DNA of 11,039 nt from assembly GCA_046728075.1 (NCBI GenBank), contig JBKPDV010000026.1, positions 1 to 11,039 on the forward strand, in the 5' to 3' direction. The stretch is from JBKPDV01 sp046728075 (GTDB taxonomy: Bacteria > Acidobacteriota > Thermoanaerobaculia > UBA5066 > Gp7-AA6). Positions 1-6,644 of this stretch are shown here, piece by piece; the stretch's first letter is position 1; each line of letters opens with the position of its first letter. The translations under genes were made by a program, and so were the position numbers. Below the pieces are notes generated by a model that made no database searches, was not told where the DNA came from, and worked only from the letters and a program-made list of their open reading frames with translations.

Positions 1-27
1 TACTTGAAGTTCTACGGTTGTGCTGTC

Positions 28-35
28 AAAGGAGG
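28..35 (+). promoter_or_regulatory. Strong ribosome binding site of the CCPF gene
   Basis: AAAGGAGG is a near-perfect Shine-Dalgarno sequence ending 4 bases before the ATG at 40. It decides the start of the 134-residue protein against the earlier in-frame TTG at 4. Confidence 0.75.
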
Positions 36-39
36 TCGC

Positions 40-444
40 ATGAATTTACTGAGCCTGGTCGTTCCCCTCGTGTTTGCGGCTGGCGTCACAGCATCCGCCC
101 CTCCGCAAGAGCCCCTCGTCTGCCGCCTCGACGCCTTGAGCCCCTCCGAGCGGGAGCGACACCAGCGTCTCACCGAGGCGCTGCCCCGCGCCGTCACGGA
201 GACCTCGGAGCTGCCCACCGGCTACGCGCTGACGCTCGATCTCTCGCGCCTTCCGGCCGACGCCAAGGGGCTTCCCTTCTGCGTCGTCGAAGTCGCCGAG
301 TGGGTGGACCTCGAATCTCGCTGCTGTCCGTTTCTGGATTTCGAGATCTCCCTTCGGGACAAGGGGCGCCGCGTCACTCTGCGGCTGACCGGCGGACCAG
401 ACGTCAAAAGATTCCTGAGAGAGGAGCTTGGTCTCAAAAGGTAG
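40..444 (+). CDS. Small exported CCPF-motif protein (possible thiol or metal-binding), function unknown
   Basis: A 134-residue protein. I chose the ATG at 40 because AAAGGAGG lies just upstream; the in-frame TTG at 4 would destroy the signal peptide. Residues 1-20 are a hydrophobic leader ending in TASA, typical of a Sec signal peptide, so the mature protein is probably periplasmic. The core has a Cys at 28, then ESRCCPFLDFEI at 92-103 with adjacent Cys95-Cys96, followed by a strand and LTGGPDVKRFL at 117-126. I recognise this layout (cysteine, ERxCCPF, LTG..VK.FL ending) from small uncharacterised bacterial proteins, some of which I believe sit near metal-resistance genes. A metal- or thiol-handling role is inference only. 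The gene converges on the kinase, with 44 bases between the stops. Its last 14 codons and stop recur at 6408-6452, so the 3' end lies inside a repeated element. Confidence 0.8.
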   Translation: MNLLSLVVPLVFAAGVTASAPPQEPLVCRLDALSPSERERHQRLTEALPRAVTETSELPTGYALTLDLSRLPADAKGLPFCVVEVAEWVDLESRCCPFLDFEISLRDKGRRVTLRLTGGPDVKRFLREELGLKR

Positions 445-537
445 GGGACACAAGCGGGTCAGTCTTGGCTTGTTGTATTGGGATCCACTTAAGCCTGCCT
501 CTCAAAATACAACAACGCAAGACCGCCCCGAATCCTT
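398..537. repeat. Dispersed repeat, copy A (gene tail plus imperfect palindrome)
   Basis: This segment of about 140 bases matches 6406-6570. The left part (398-480) aligns with 6406-6489 with about 7 substitutions and one single-base gap. The right part (481-537) aligns with 6514-6570, and copy B carries about 24 extra bases in between. The left part contains the last 14 codons and stop of the CCPF gene. The right part, read on the other strand, encodes the last 15 residues and stop of the kinase. Homology stops after AATCCTT in both copies. No transposase is present. A non-autonomous palindromic element that co-duplicated with a gene end is the simplest reading. Confidence 0.8.
456..529. terminator. 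Imperfect palindrome between convergent genes, possible bidirectional terminator
   Basis: Arms 456-479 and 506-529 pair at about 20 of 24 positions. The inner ten bases are perfect (TTGTTGTATT at 470-479 against AATACAACAA at 506-515), around a 26-base loop. It lies between the stop of the CCPF gene and the end of the convergent kinase gene and overlaps the kinase's last codons. The position suits a shared transcript end, but there is no run of T, so termination is inferred. It may simply be the core of the dispersed repeat. Confidence 0.4.
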
Positions 538-3500
538 TGCACGACCGGTCCAAGATAGCGGTCGAGCCAGGGGAGAATCTCGCGGGCCACCGCGTCGATC
601 ACCAAGGCGTGACCGAACTCGAGCACCACGTGGCGTTTCTGCCCTGCCGGAGATCCGAGAAGGGCGAACAATGGGCGTTGCGATGCTTCGAACGGTGTCC
701 CATAGTCGTAACGCCCATTCAACATGAGCGTCGGTATGCGCACGCGCGGCGCATAGTTGAGAATATCGATCTCGGGCGCCACCGGTTCCTCGATCCCGGC
801 CCCCTGAAGCACGGCGGTCTTCAGGCGTGGCTCCAGAGCGGTCAGGATGACTCCGGCATAAGCGCCTTCGCTCAAACCATAGAAAGCAAGACGAGTCCGA
901 TCGATGTCCGATCGCGTTTCGAGATAGTCGATGGCGCGTCCGAGGTCTCTCGACCACGCAATTCGGAGCTCACGTTCTGCGAAAGGTCCCATCTGTTCGA
1001 ACGTCGTCCGCTCGTACGTCCCCTTGTACACCGGGTAAAGGATCGCTCGTCCGCTCCGGATGATGAAGTCCAAGAAACGAAGCGACAGGTCGCGGCTCGA
1101 TCGCAGAACGAATGCGTCTCCCGCTGGGAAGAAGACGACGGTCTGGTACGGCGGCGACACGTTCTTGGGCAGAAAGAGATGCGCCCGCATGCGCTCGCCG
1201 CCGTACGCGGCGTCGATTACGACGGTGTCCTTGCGCCAGATCTCCGTCTCTTCGGTCGCCTCGACAACGGCGTTCAGCGGCGCGCGGTCGTAGGCGTATT
1301 GCCTTCGATAGACCTCGAAGACGGCATCGCCGACCGGTTTCTGCTTTCGGGCGTCACGAACGAGCGCCTCGATGGGGATGGGTGCGGACACGGCAGGCGG
1401 TAACGGGCGGATGTATTTCGCGAGCCGAAAGCCATAACCCGGCGCCCGCTCGAAAGGCCCCTTCGCATCGTAGTCCGCAAACATGTCCATCGGCTCGTTC
1501 CACGCGCCGCCCAACAGGAATCGGCGGTGGCTCGTCTCGGTCGAGCACCATTCCTTGACGTTACCGGCCATGTCATAGGTGCCGAATGGGCCCAGGCCGG
1601 CGTGACTGCCGACCGGCGCCGGGCCTTTTCCGCCGAAGTTGCTGGCCCAGAGGATGTCACCGAAGCGCCCCAGGCCTGCCGCAAGGTACCAATGATGGAT
1701 CGTGGGCAGGCTCTTGCCGACGAACGCCGCGTACGCTGCCGCCTCGTACCAGCTCACGCCTCCGACCGGAAACTCCGCCTGACCGTCGACATACGTTCCT
1801 GACTTCCATGTTGCGGGGCCGGGCCGTCCGGTGGCATCACGAAATCGGTCGACGGCCTCTTCCCACGGCACGGACCTTTTCCCTTCGATGAACGGCTCCT
1901 GCCAGTAATCGCGCCTCTGGTACCCCCCCTGATCGACGAACTCTTTGAACTGGCGGTTGGTGACCTCGAATCGGTCGAGCCAGTAATCGTCGGGCACGCC
2001 GACCAGGCCGACTCGAACGGGATCGCTGTCTCCGACAACGCGCACCATGCCCGATGGCACCGCGTTCACCGGATCCAGCTTGTAGCGCAGCGCAGGCGGC
2101 GATCCGGAGCCTTCGATCGTCTGAAAACCTGCCTTGGTAATTCGCACTCGGAAGAGGCTGCGTGGAATCCGGACGCCGTTGAGCGGCGTCCGGCCAAGGG
2201 AAAACCAGCTCGTCGTGCGCGTCCGGTACGGGGCAAGTGCCACGTCGGCCCCTGCCGGTTCGGTGGTGAAGACCGCCGGAATCGAGACGTCGAGCCACAG
2301 TTGGTACAGGTGCCGATCATCCGGCAGGATGTCCAGCGCCCGACGCGTGAGAAGGAACGCCTCCACATAGTCGCCATGATTCGAGAGTCGCTGAATCTCG
2401 GGCGCGGCAACGGTGCGCGCCCAGCGAGCACGGGATGTGACCGCGCGCCATCGCCAGCCCGCGGCCGCAATCAAGAGGACCACGAGCAGAACGGTCACCA
2501 TCACCACCGGCCGCCGGAGGAGCGCTCGCACACTCGGTGGCGGCAGGTTTCGCGCCCGGATGACCGAATCGAAAGCGGATACGAGATCGGCGGCGGTCGC
2601 AAACCGGTCGTCCGGGGATTTAGCCAGGCACCGGCGCACGATGTGCGAAAGAACGGGCGGCACGTCCCGATTCACGTTCGAGAGATCCGGAGGCTGCAGC
2701 GTCAAGACGGCGTCCAGAGTGCCGAGGGTGCTGTCCCCCTTGAACGCCCGGCGGCCCGTGAGCATCTCGTAGAGCACGGCACCCAGCGCGAATATGTCCG
2801 CGCGTCGATCGACGGCCTCGCCGCGCACCTGCTCCGGTGCCATGTAGCCAGCGGTGCCGGCGACGAGCGATCGCATGGTCCCGGCGGGAAGCTCCAGCGA
2901 GGGTGACGGCGGCGGGAGCGACTCGTGCAGGGTCGCGAGACCGAAATCGAGGATCTTCACGCGACCGTCGAGCGCGAGGAAGATGTTCTCCGGCTTCAGG
3001 TCGCGATGCACGATGCTACGCGCGTGAGCCGCACCGAGCCCTCGCGCAACCTGGAGAGCGACGTCGAGCGCCGCGTCCACGGAAAGAGCGCCGCCGCCGA
3101 GACGCGCGCGCAAGGACTCACCCTCCAGACACTCCGTCACGAGGTACGGGGCACCGTTGTGATCCCCGACGTCGTATACGGTCAGCACGTTGGTGTGATT
3201 CAGCGTGCCGGCGGCGCGCGCCTCGCGCTGGAAGGCGCGTACCCGTTCGTTCTCGTTCGAGGGATGCGGGAGAAGGAGCTTGATGGCGACGTCGCGCCCG
3301 AGCCGCTCGTCGCGGGCCCGCCACACCTCGCCCATCCCACCCGCTCCCAACCGTCGCTCGACCGTGTAGGAGGAAATCCGATCGCCGGGCTGGACACTCC
3401 ACCCCTCGCGGGAGATCTGCCGCGCGAAGACATCGAGCGCAGGAGTGGAGAGAAAGTCGCCCGATCGCTCCATTGCGGTCAGCAGTGACGCGACGTCGTC

Positions 3501-3617
3501 TCGCATGCCGGCATCGGAGCCACACGTGCGGGCGAGGAAATCCGCACGCTCGACGGCGGGCTGATCCATCGCTTCCGTGAAGAGCCGCTCGACACGATGC
3601 CAGCGGTCAGTGGCCAT
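489..3617 (-). CDS. Membrane Ser/Thr protein kinase with PEGA-like, SUMF1/FGE-like and alpha/beta-hydrolase domains
   Basis: 1042 residues. The Hanks-type kinase domain (about 84-355) has GAGGMGEV at 91-98, Lys113 in VAIK, HRDLKPEN at 204-211, DFG at 224-226 and APE at 260-262, so it should be active. A single hydrophobic helix at about 369-387 puts the kinase in the cytoplasm and the rest outside. A PEGA-like stretch (about 449-500) follows. Next is a SUMF1/FGE-like domain (about 521-735, with EVTN, DMAGNVKEW and GFRLAK), lacking the cysteine pair of true formylglycine-generating enzymes, so probably a binding fold. The last part (about 760-1025) is a dienelactone-hydrolase-like domain with GLSEG (Ser916), Asp971 and His1003 as a plausible triad. 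The start ATG lies 11 bases inside the sigma factor gene, implying translational coupling. Residues 1028-1042 are encoded by the dispersed repeat. The substrate is unknown. Confidence 0.9.
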   Translation of the reverse strand: MATDRWHRVERLFTEAMDQPAVERADFLARTCGSDAGMRDDVASLLTAMERSGDFLSTPALDVFARQISREGWSVQPGDRISSYTVERRLGAGGMGEVWRARDERLGRDVAIKLLLPHPSNENERVRAFQREARAAGTLNHTNVLTVYDVGDHNGAPYLVTECLEGESLRARLGGGALSVDAALDVALQVARGLGAAHARSIVHRDLKPENIFLALDGRVKILDFGLATLHESLPPPSPSLELPAGTMRSLVAGTAGYMAPEQVRGEAVDRRADIFALGAVLYEMLTGRRAFKGDSTLGTLDAVLTLQPPDLSNVNRDVPPVLSHIVRRCLAKSPDDRFATAADLVSAFDSVIRARNLPPPSVRALLRRPVVMVTVLLVVLLIAAAGWRWRAVTSRARWARTVAAPEIQRLSNHGDYVEAFLLTRRALDILPDDRHLYQLWLDVSIPAVFTTEPAGADVALAPYRTRTTSWFSLGRTPLNGVRIPRSLFRVRITKAGFQTIEGSGSPPALRYKLDPVNAVPSGMVRVVGDSDPVRVGLVGVPDDYWLDRFEVTNRQFKEFVDQGGYQRRDYWQEPFIEGKRSVPWEEAVDRFRDATGRPGPATWKSGTYVDGQAEFPVGGVSWYEAAAYAAFVGKSLPTIHHWYLAAGLGRFGDILWASNFGGKGPAPVGSHAGLGPFGTYDMAGNVKEWCSTETSHRRFLLGGAWNEPMDMFADYDAKGPFERAPGYGFRLAKYIRPLPPAVSAPIPIEALVRDARKQKPVGDAVFEVYRRQYAYDRAPLNAVVEATEETEIWRKDTVVIDAAYGGERMRAHLFLPKNVSPPYQTVVFFPAGDAFVLRSSRDLSLRFLDFIIRSGRAILYPVYKGTYERTTFEQMGPFAERELRIAWSRDLGRAIDYLETRSDIDRTRLAFYGLSEGAYAGVILTALEPRLKTAVLQGAGIEEPVAPEIDILNYAPRVRIPTLMLNGRYDYGTPFEASQRPLFALLGSPAGQKRHVVLEFGHALVIDAVAREILPWLDRYLGPVVQRIRGGLALLYFERQA

Positions 3618-4200
3618 GGACGGCCGTCAGCATTCGGTAGAGCCACGCCCGAGCAAAAGCCCAATCCAGGTGAACCGTGCGGACTGATATCCCGAGCGCC
3701 TCTGCGGTCTCCTCGATCGAGAGACCCCCGAAGAAACGGAGCTCGACGACACGGGCCTTGCGCGGGTCCTCCAGGGCGAGCGTCTGGAGCGCCGTGTCGA
3801 CGGCGAGCAGGTCGGCGCCGGGCTCGGTGGCCGGGATCTCGATCGCATCGATAGGCACCCGGACCGCGTTCGGGCCTCCCCGTCGCGCCGCCCGTCGCCT
3901 TCGCGCGATGTCCACGAGCACACGTCGCATCATCCCGGCCGAGACTCCGAAGAACTGTTCCCGGTTCTGCCAGTGGATTGGGTCCCAACCGAGCAGGCGC
4001 AGGCACAGCTCGTTGACCAGCTCCGTCGCCTGAAGGCTTATGCTCGATCGCTCGCCCGCCAGGTAACGGGCCGCCATGCGATGCAGTTCGTCGTAGACGA
4101 GTGGCAGAACGCGCTCGAACGCGTCGGCCTCGCCGTCGCTCCAGGCGCGGAGGGACTCCGTGACCTCACCGCCGTCCCGTCGCTCTGGCCGTCGACCCAT
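3607..4200 (-). CDS. ECF-type RNA polymerase sigma factor (TIGR02999/PF07638-like)
   Basis: 197 residues from the ATG at 4200. An in-frame GTG at 4284 would add 28 residues that do not look like the family, whose members typically begin close to the GEVTxLLRAWSDG motif seen here at 11-23. Region 2 spans about 27-103 (LVYDELHRMAARYL, then LQATELVNEL and ending RRVLVDIARRRRA). Region 4 spans about 135-193 (DPRKARVVELRFFGGLSIEETAEALGI-type helix-turn-helix, then WAFARAWLYRML). The family is often found beside Ser/Thr kinases in Acidobacteriota and Planctomycetota. Here the stop codon lies inside the start of the kinase gene, an 11-base overlap, so the kinase is the likely partner that controls this factor. 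No zinc-finger or RskA-type anti-sigma gene is visible. The Shine-Dalgarno sequence is weak (an AGG about 9 bases upstream). Confidence 0.9.
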   Translation of the reverse strand: MGRRPERRDGGEVTESLRAWSDGEADAFERVLPLVYDELHRMAARYLAGERSSISLQATELVNELCLRLLGWDPIHWQNREQFFGVSAGMMRRVLVDIARRRRAARRGGPNAVRVPIDAIEIPATEPGADLLAVDTALQTLALEDPRKARVVELRFFGGLSIEETAEALGISVRTVHLDWAFARAWLYRMLTAVHGH

Positions 4201-4309
4201 GCTGAAGACCTGGGGCGACTCTAGCAGAGCGAGGGAGAACGGGCGGGTTTCACGAAGCGCCAACGGGCACACACGAGCCTCCACCCATGAAGGCGCAGAA
4301 CAGCTGGAG

Positions 4310-4360
4310 AACCTGCAGCTCCTCGGGCGTCCAGCCGATGTTTGGTGAACATTGCAGGTT
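4310..4360. promoter_or_regulatory. Inverted repeat in the divergent control region, possible operator
   Basis: AACCTGCA at 4310-4317 is matched exactly by TGCAGGTT at 4353-4360, with 35 bases between. It sits in the 201-base region (4201-4401) between the sigma/kinase operon and the arylsulfotransferase gene, which are transcribed away from each other. An eight-base match can arise by chance, and I could not identify convincing -35/-10 boxes for either direction. Its role as a regulator site is inference. Confidence 0.25.
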
Positions 4361-4388
4361 TCAGCGGTCTACGACGCCTTGGTTAGTT

Positions 4389-4394
4389 AAGGAG
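4389..4394 (+). promoter_or_regulatory. Ribosome binding site of the arylsulfotransferase gene
   Basis: AAGGAG lies 7 bases before the ATG at 4402, an ideal spacing, and fixes that ATG as the start ahead of the signal peptide. Confidence 0.7.
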
Positions 4395-4401
4395 AACAGA
4401 C

Positions 4402-6357
4402 ATGAAGACAGGACCTTCGGTCACAGCTTTCTGCGCCTTTTCCGTCATGGCACTCGCGTTCGTGGGCGCGCCGGCCGCCACCGCACAACCCACCGGCTGC
4501 ACGGTCTCATTGCAGCCGAGCGTGCCGTCCCCTCAGCTCGTCGGGCAGCGGATCGTCTGGACGGCGGCGGCCGCGAATTGCGGGGTGGCTCCCGTTTATC
4601 AGTTCCAGGTCGCCGATCCAGCGGAGGGCAACGAGCCTGGACGGTCCGAGCACCGACGGGGGCTTTTCCGTTTCGCCATCGTACGGGACTTCAGCCTCGA
4701 CAACGCGTTCGCGTGGGCACCGATGCACGAAGGCGCCTACGAGGTCGCGGTCGCGGTCAAGGAAGGCTTCGACGCCACACAGGTGACGTCCGCGGTCGTG
4801 TCCGACGAGGTGAGCTCGCTGGTGACGGGGAAAGACGCGGTGGTCACGGCGACGCTCAACCCGCTGGTGGCTCTCTACAGCGCGCCGGCCTGTGAGCACG
4901 GCGCCATGCACGTCCGCTTCCGACCCGCCGGTCTTCCCGATGCGGAATGGACGACGACGAACACACTCCGCTGCCAACCGAACCAGAGCCTCAACTTCGT
5001 CATCGCGGGCATGTTGGCGAACACCACCTACGAAATGGTCCACCGCGGAGGCGGAGACGGAAACGAGTCCGCAACGCCTCTGCTCTTCACGAGAGGCGGA
5101 AACGGAAACGCGCACGCAAGGCTTGTGCTCTTCAGGGGTGGGGAAAACGGAAACGCGCCCGCAACGCCTCTGCTCTTCACGACCGGGGCGCCGCCCGCGA
5201 CGTTGAGCATTCCCACCTTCACCGTCCGTCAAGCGCCCGGTCCAGACGCCGAGCTTCGCCGCCCCGTCATCTACCACAATCTCGCGGCACGGCCGGCCGC
5301 AAATGCCGTCAACCTGCTGGCCAGCGACCTGAGCGGTCGGCTGACCTGGTACTACGATCCGCTGGCGTCCGGCCTGGTCGCGATCGGTAATCCCGGCAGC
5401 GCTCCGCTCCCGAATGGCACCGTGATGCTGGGCGGCCGCGATAAACATCGGACCCTGGGCGTGAACGTGATGCGCGAGATCGACCTCGCCGGCAACCCGC
5501 TACGCGAAACCAACATCGACGCCGTGAACGCGCAACTGAAGGCGAGGGGGCAGGAGATCATCTACGGCTTTCACCACGAGTTCCTGCTTCTGCCCAGCGG
5601 CGACATCGTGACCCTCGGCTGGACGCAGAGGACGGTCGACGTCGGCGGGACTGCCACACGTTACGCGGGCGACATGCTCATGGTGCTGGATCAGGACCTC
5701 CAGGTGGTCTGGACCTGGGATGCATTCGACCATCTCGACGCCCACCGCGCGCCCATCCTGGGTGAGCTCTGCGGGCCCGGCCCCTGCCCGCTGATCGGCG
5801 CGGTCGACTGGCTCCACGAGAACGCGGTCAGCTGGTCGCCGGCGGATGGGAACCTCCTGGTCTCCGTTCGTCACCAGGACTGGGTGATCAAGATCGACTA
5901 TGCGAATGGGACCGGTGACGGTCACGTGATCTGGCGGCTGGGGAAGGATGGGGATTTCGCGGTGAGCTCTAATGACCCGAGCCCGTGGTTCTCCCACCAG
6001 CACTATTCACACTATCTCGACGACTCGACGCTCATCCTCTTCGACAACGGCAACACGCGCCAGGCCGTCGATCCCTACGCGCACAGCCGCGGACAGGTCT
6101 GGAAGCTCGACGAAGATGCCAGGACGGCGACCCTGGTGGTCAACCTGGACTTGGGGAATTACTCACCCGAACTGGGCACCGCCGAGCGGATGCCGAATGG
6201 AAACTACGTCTTCGATTCGGGCTCTCAGGGAGGCGGCCTGTTCGGCCAGTCGATCGAGATGCTTCCCGACGGCACGAAGGTCTACGTTCAGGAGGTTGCC
6301 GCTCGTGACTACCGTTCGTTCCGCATGACCAGCTTGTACCCCGGGGTCCGCCACTGA
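4402..6357 (+). CDS. Secreted arylsulfotransferase-family protein (aryl-sulfate sulfotransferase, ASST-like)
   Basis: 651 residues. Residues 1-28 are a signal peptide ending ATA before Gln29, so the protein is exported. The N-terminal third (about 30-265) looks like two beta-sandwich or fibronectin-like modules. The ASST-type beta-propeller follows (about 285-640). Family-typical blocks are HHEFLLLPSGDIVTLG at 391-406, DWLHENAVSWSPADGNLLVS at 469-488, R490 in SVRHQ, and FSHQHYSHYL at 530-539. By comparison with the known PAPS-independent enzyme, whose catalytic site uses three histidines and an arginine, the best candidates here are His391 or His392, His472, Arg490 and His534. The enzyme family moves sulfate from one phenolic ester to another phenol; the substrate here is unknown. 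Residues 216-260 are a threefold 15-residue repeat. The gene is divergent from the sigma/kinase operon, and a hairpin follows the stop. Confidence 0.85.
   Translation: MKTGPSVTAFCAFSVMALAFVGAPAATAQPTGCTVSLQPSVPSPQLVGQRIVWTAAAANCGVAPVYQFQVADPAEGNEPGRSEHRRGLFRFAIVRDFSLDNAFAWAPMHEGAYEVAVAVKEGFDATQVTSAVVSDEVSSLVTGKDAVVTATLNPLVALYSAPACEHGAMHVRFRPAGLPDAEWTTTNTLRCQPNQSLNFVIAGMLANTTYEMVHRGGGDGNESATPLLFTRGGNGNAHARLVLFRGGENGNAPATPLLFTTGAPPATLSIPTFTVRQAPGPDAELRRPVIYHNLAARPAANAVNLLASDLSGRLTWYYDPLASGLVAIGNPGSAPLPNGTVMLGGRDKHRTLGVNVMREIDLAGNPLRETNIDAVNAQLKARGQEIIYGFHHEFLLLPSGDIVTLGWTQRTVDVGGTATRYAGDMLMVLDQDLQVVWTWDAFDHLDAHRAPILGELCGPGPCPLIGAVDWLHENAVSWSPADGNLLVSVRHQDWVIKIDYANGTGDGHVIWRLGKDGDFAVSSNDPSPWFSHQHYSHYLDDSTLILFDNGNTRQAVDPYAHSRGQVWKLDEDARTATLVVNLDLGNYSPELGTAERMPNGNYVFDSGSQGGGLFGQSIEMLPDGTKVYVQEVAARDYRSFRMTSLYPGVRH
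5047..5181 (+). repeat. Three tandem 45-base units inside the arylsulfotransferase gene
   Basis: Units at 5047-5091, 5092-5136 and 5137-5181 each encode 15 residues: GGGDGNESATPLLFT, RGGNGNAHARLVLFR and GGENGNAPATPLLFT. Units 1 and 3 match at 39 of 45 bases, including the last 19 without a difference; unit 2 is more diverged. The pattern keeps the reading frame. CGCCTCT at 5075-5081 and AGAGGCG at 5092-5098 can also form a hairpin across the first junction. The units end just before the TTGAPPAT linker that leads into the propeller, so the expansion lengthens a linker or loop by about 30 residues. Confidence 0.8.
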
Positions 6358-6373
6358 AATCGACTTCCGGAGC

Positions 6374-6394
6374 GGGAGCCGGCCTCCGGCTCCC
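6374..6394 (+). terminator. Hairpin terminator candidate after the arylsulfotransferase gene
   Basis: GGGAGCCGG at 6374-6382 pairs perfectly with CCGGCTCCC at 6386-6394 around a 3-base loop, starting 17 bases after the TGA at 6355-6357. The nine-pair GC-rich stem is strong, but no T-run follows, so it may act as an RNA-stabilising 3' hairpin or a non-classical terminator. Confidence 0.55.
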
Positions 6395-6405
6395 GGCTCT
6401 GTCAA

Positions 6406-6570
6406 CAGACGTCAAACGATTCCTGAGAGAAGAGCTTGGTCTCAAGAGGTAGAGGACAGAAGCGAGGTCAGTATTGGCTTGTTGTATTGCTCCCCGGCGC
6501 CAGGGAACTGCGGGGATCTGCTTCAGCCTGCCTCTCAAAATACAACAATGCAAGACCGACCCCAATCCTT
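6406..6570. repeat. Dispersed repeat, copy B (gene tail plus imperfect palindrome with longer loop)
   Basis: Second copy of the element at 398-537, in the same orientation and about 6 kb away, between the arylsulfotransferase terminator and the DUF2867-like gene. The palindrome arms are 6466-6488 and 6539-6561, pairing at about 19 of 23 positions with the same perfect ten-base core. Relative to copy A, the loop carries about 24 extra bases (around 6490-6513). Together with the following bases, these form their own hairpin: TCCCCG at 6491-6496 against CGGGGA at 6511-6516. The repeat ends at AATCCTT, 6564-6570. Confidence 0.8.
6408..6452 (+). pseudogene. Orphan 3' end of a CCPF-type gene
   Basis: The 14 codons here read DVKRFLREELGLKR followed by TAG, identical in protein to the end of the gene at 40-444. 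The three base differences (AGA/CGA, GAG/GAA, AAA/AAG) are all synonymous. There is no upstream part: homology starts at 6406, and the preceding bases belong to the terminator region. It is therefore a tail fragment carried with the repeat, not a gene. Confidence 0.7.
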
Positions 6571-6630
6571 CTCTCGTCTTCATGTAACTCGACCCCACGA
6601 CTCCTGTTACCGTGAGCTCTCTCGAACCGT

Positions 6631-6636
6631 GGGAGG
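6631..6636 (+). promoter_or_regulatory. Ribosome binding site deciding the start of the DUF2867-like gene
   Basis: GGGAGG lies 8 bases before the ATG at 6645 and favours that start over the in-frame GTG at 6612. Confidence 0.6.
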
Positions 6637-6644
6637 TTTCACCT

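Noticed and set aside
456..529. Integron attC site after the CCPF gene
   Set aside because: The palindrome has the right position after a small gene, but the arms lack the RYYYAAC and GTTRRRY core sites, and no integrase is present in the window.
521..735. Kinase SUMF1 region (these coordinates are residues of the kinase) as a genuine formylglycine-generating enzyme serving a sulfatase
   Set aside because: The C-terminal catalytic cysteine pair is missing (the end reads GFRLAK) and no sulfatase gene is seen; the arylsulfotransferase does not use formylglycine.
18..1403. A 461-codon open frame on the + strand across the CCPF gene and into the kinase gene
   Set aside because: It is a shadow frame: the composition is Arg/Pro/Ala-rich with no domain motifs, while the opposite strand carries clear hydrolase and SUMF1 motifs over the same bases.
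4201..4284. Longer sigma factor starting at the GTG at 4284
   Set aside because: The added 28 residues are unlike the family start and the codon lies in the divergent control region; the ATG at 4200 gives a normal family length.
4250..4360. Peptide-like - strand frame GWTPEELQVLQLF in the divergent control region
   Set aside because: It has no start codon or ribosome site in a sensible position, ends quickly, and I recognise no family.
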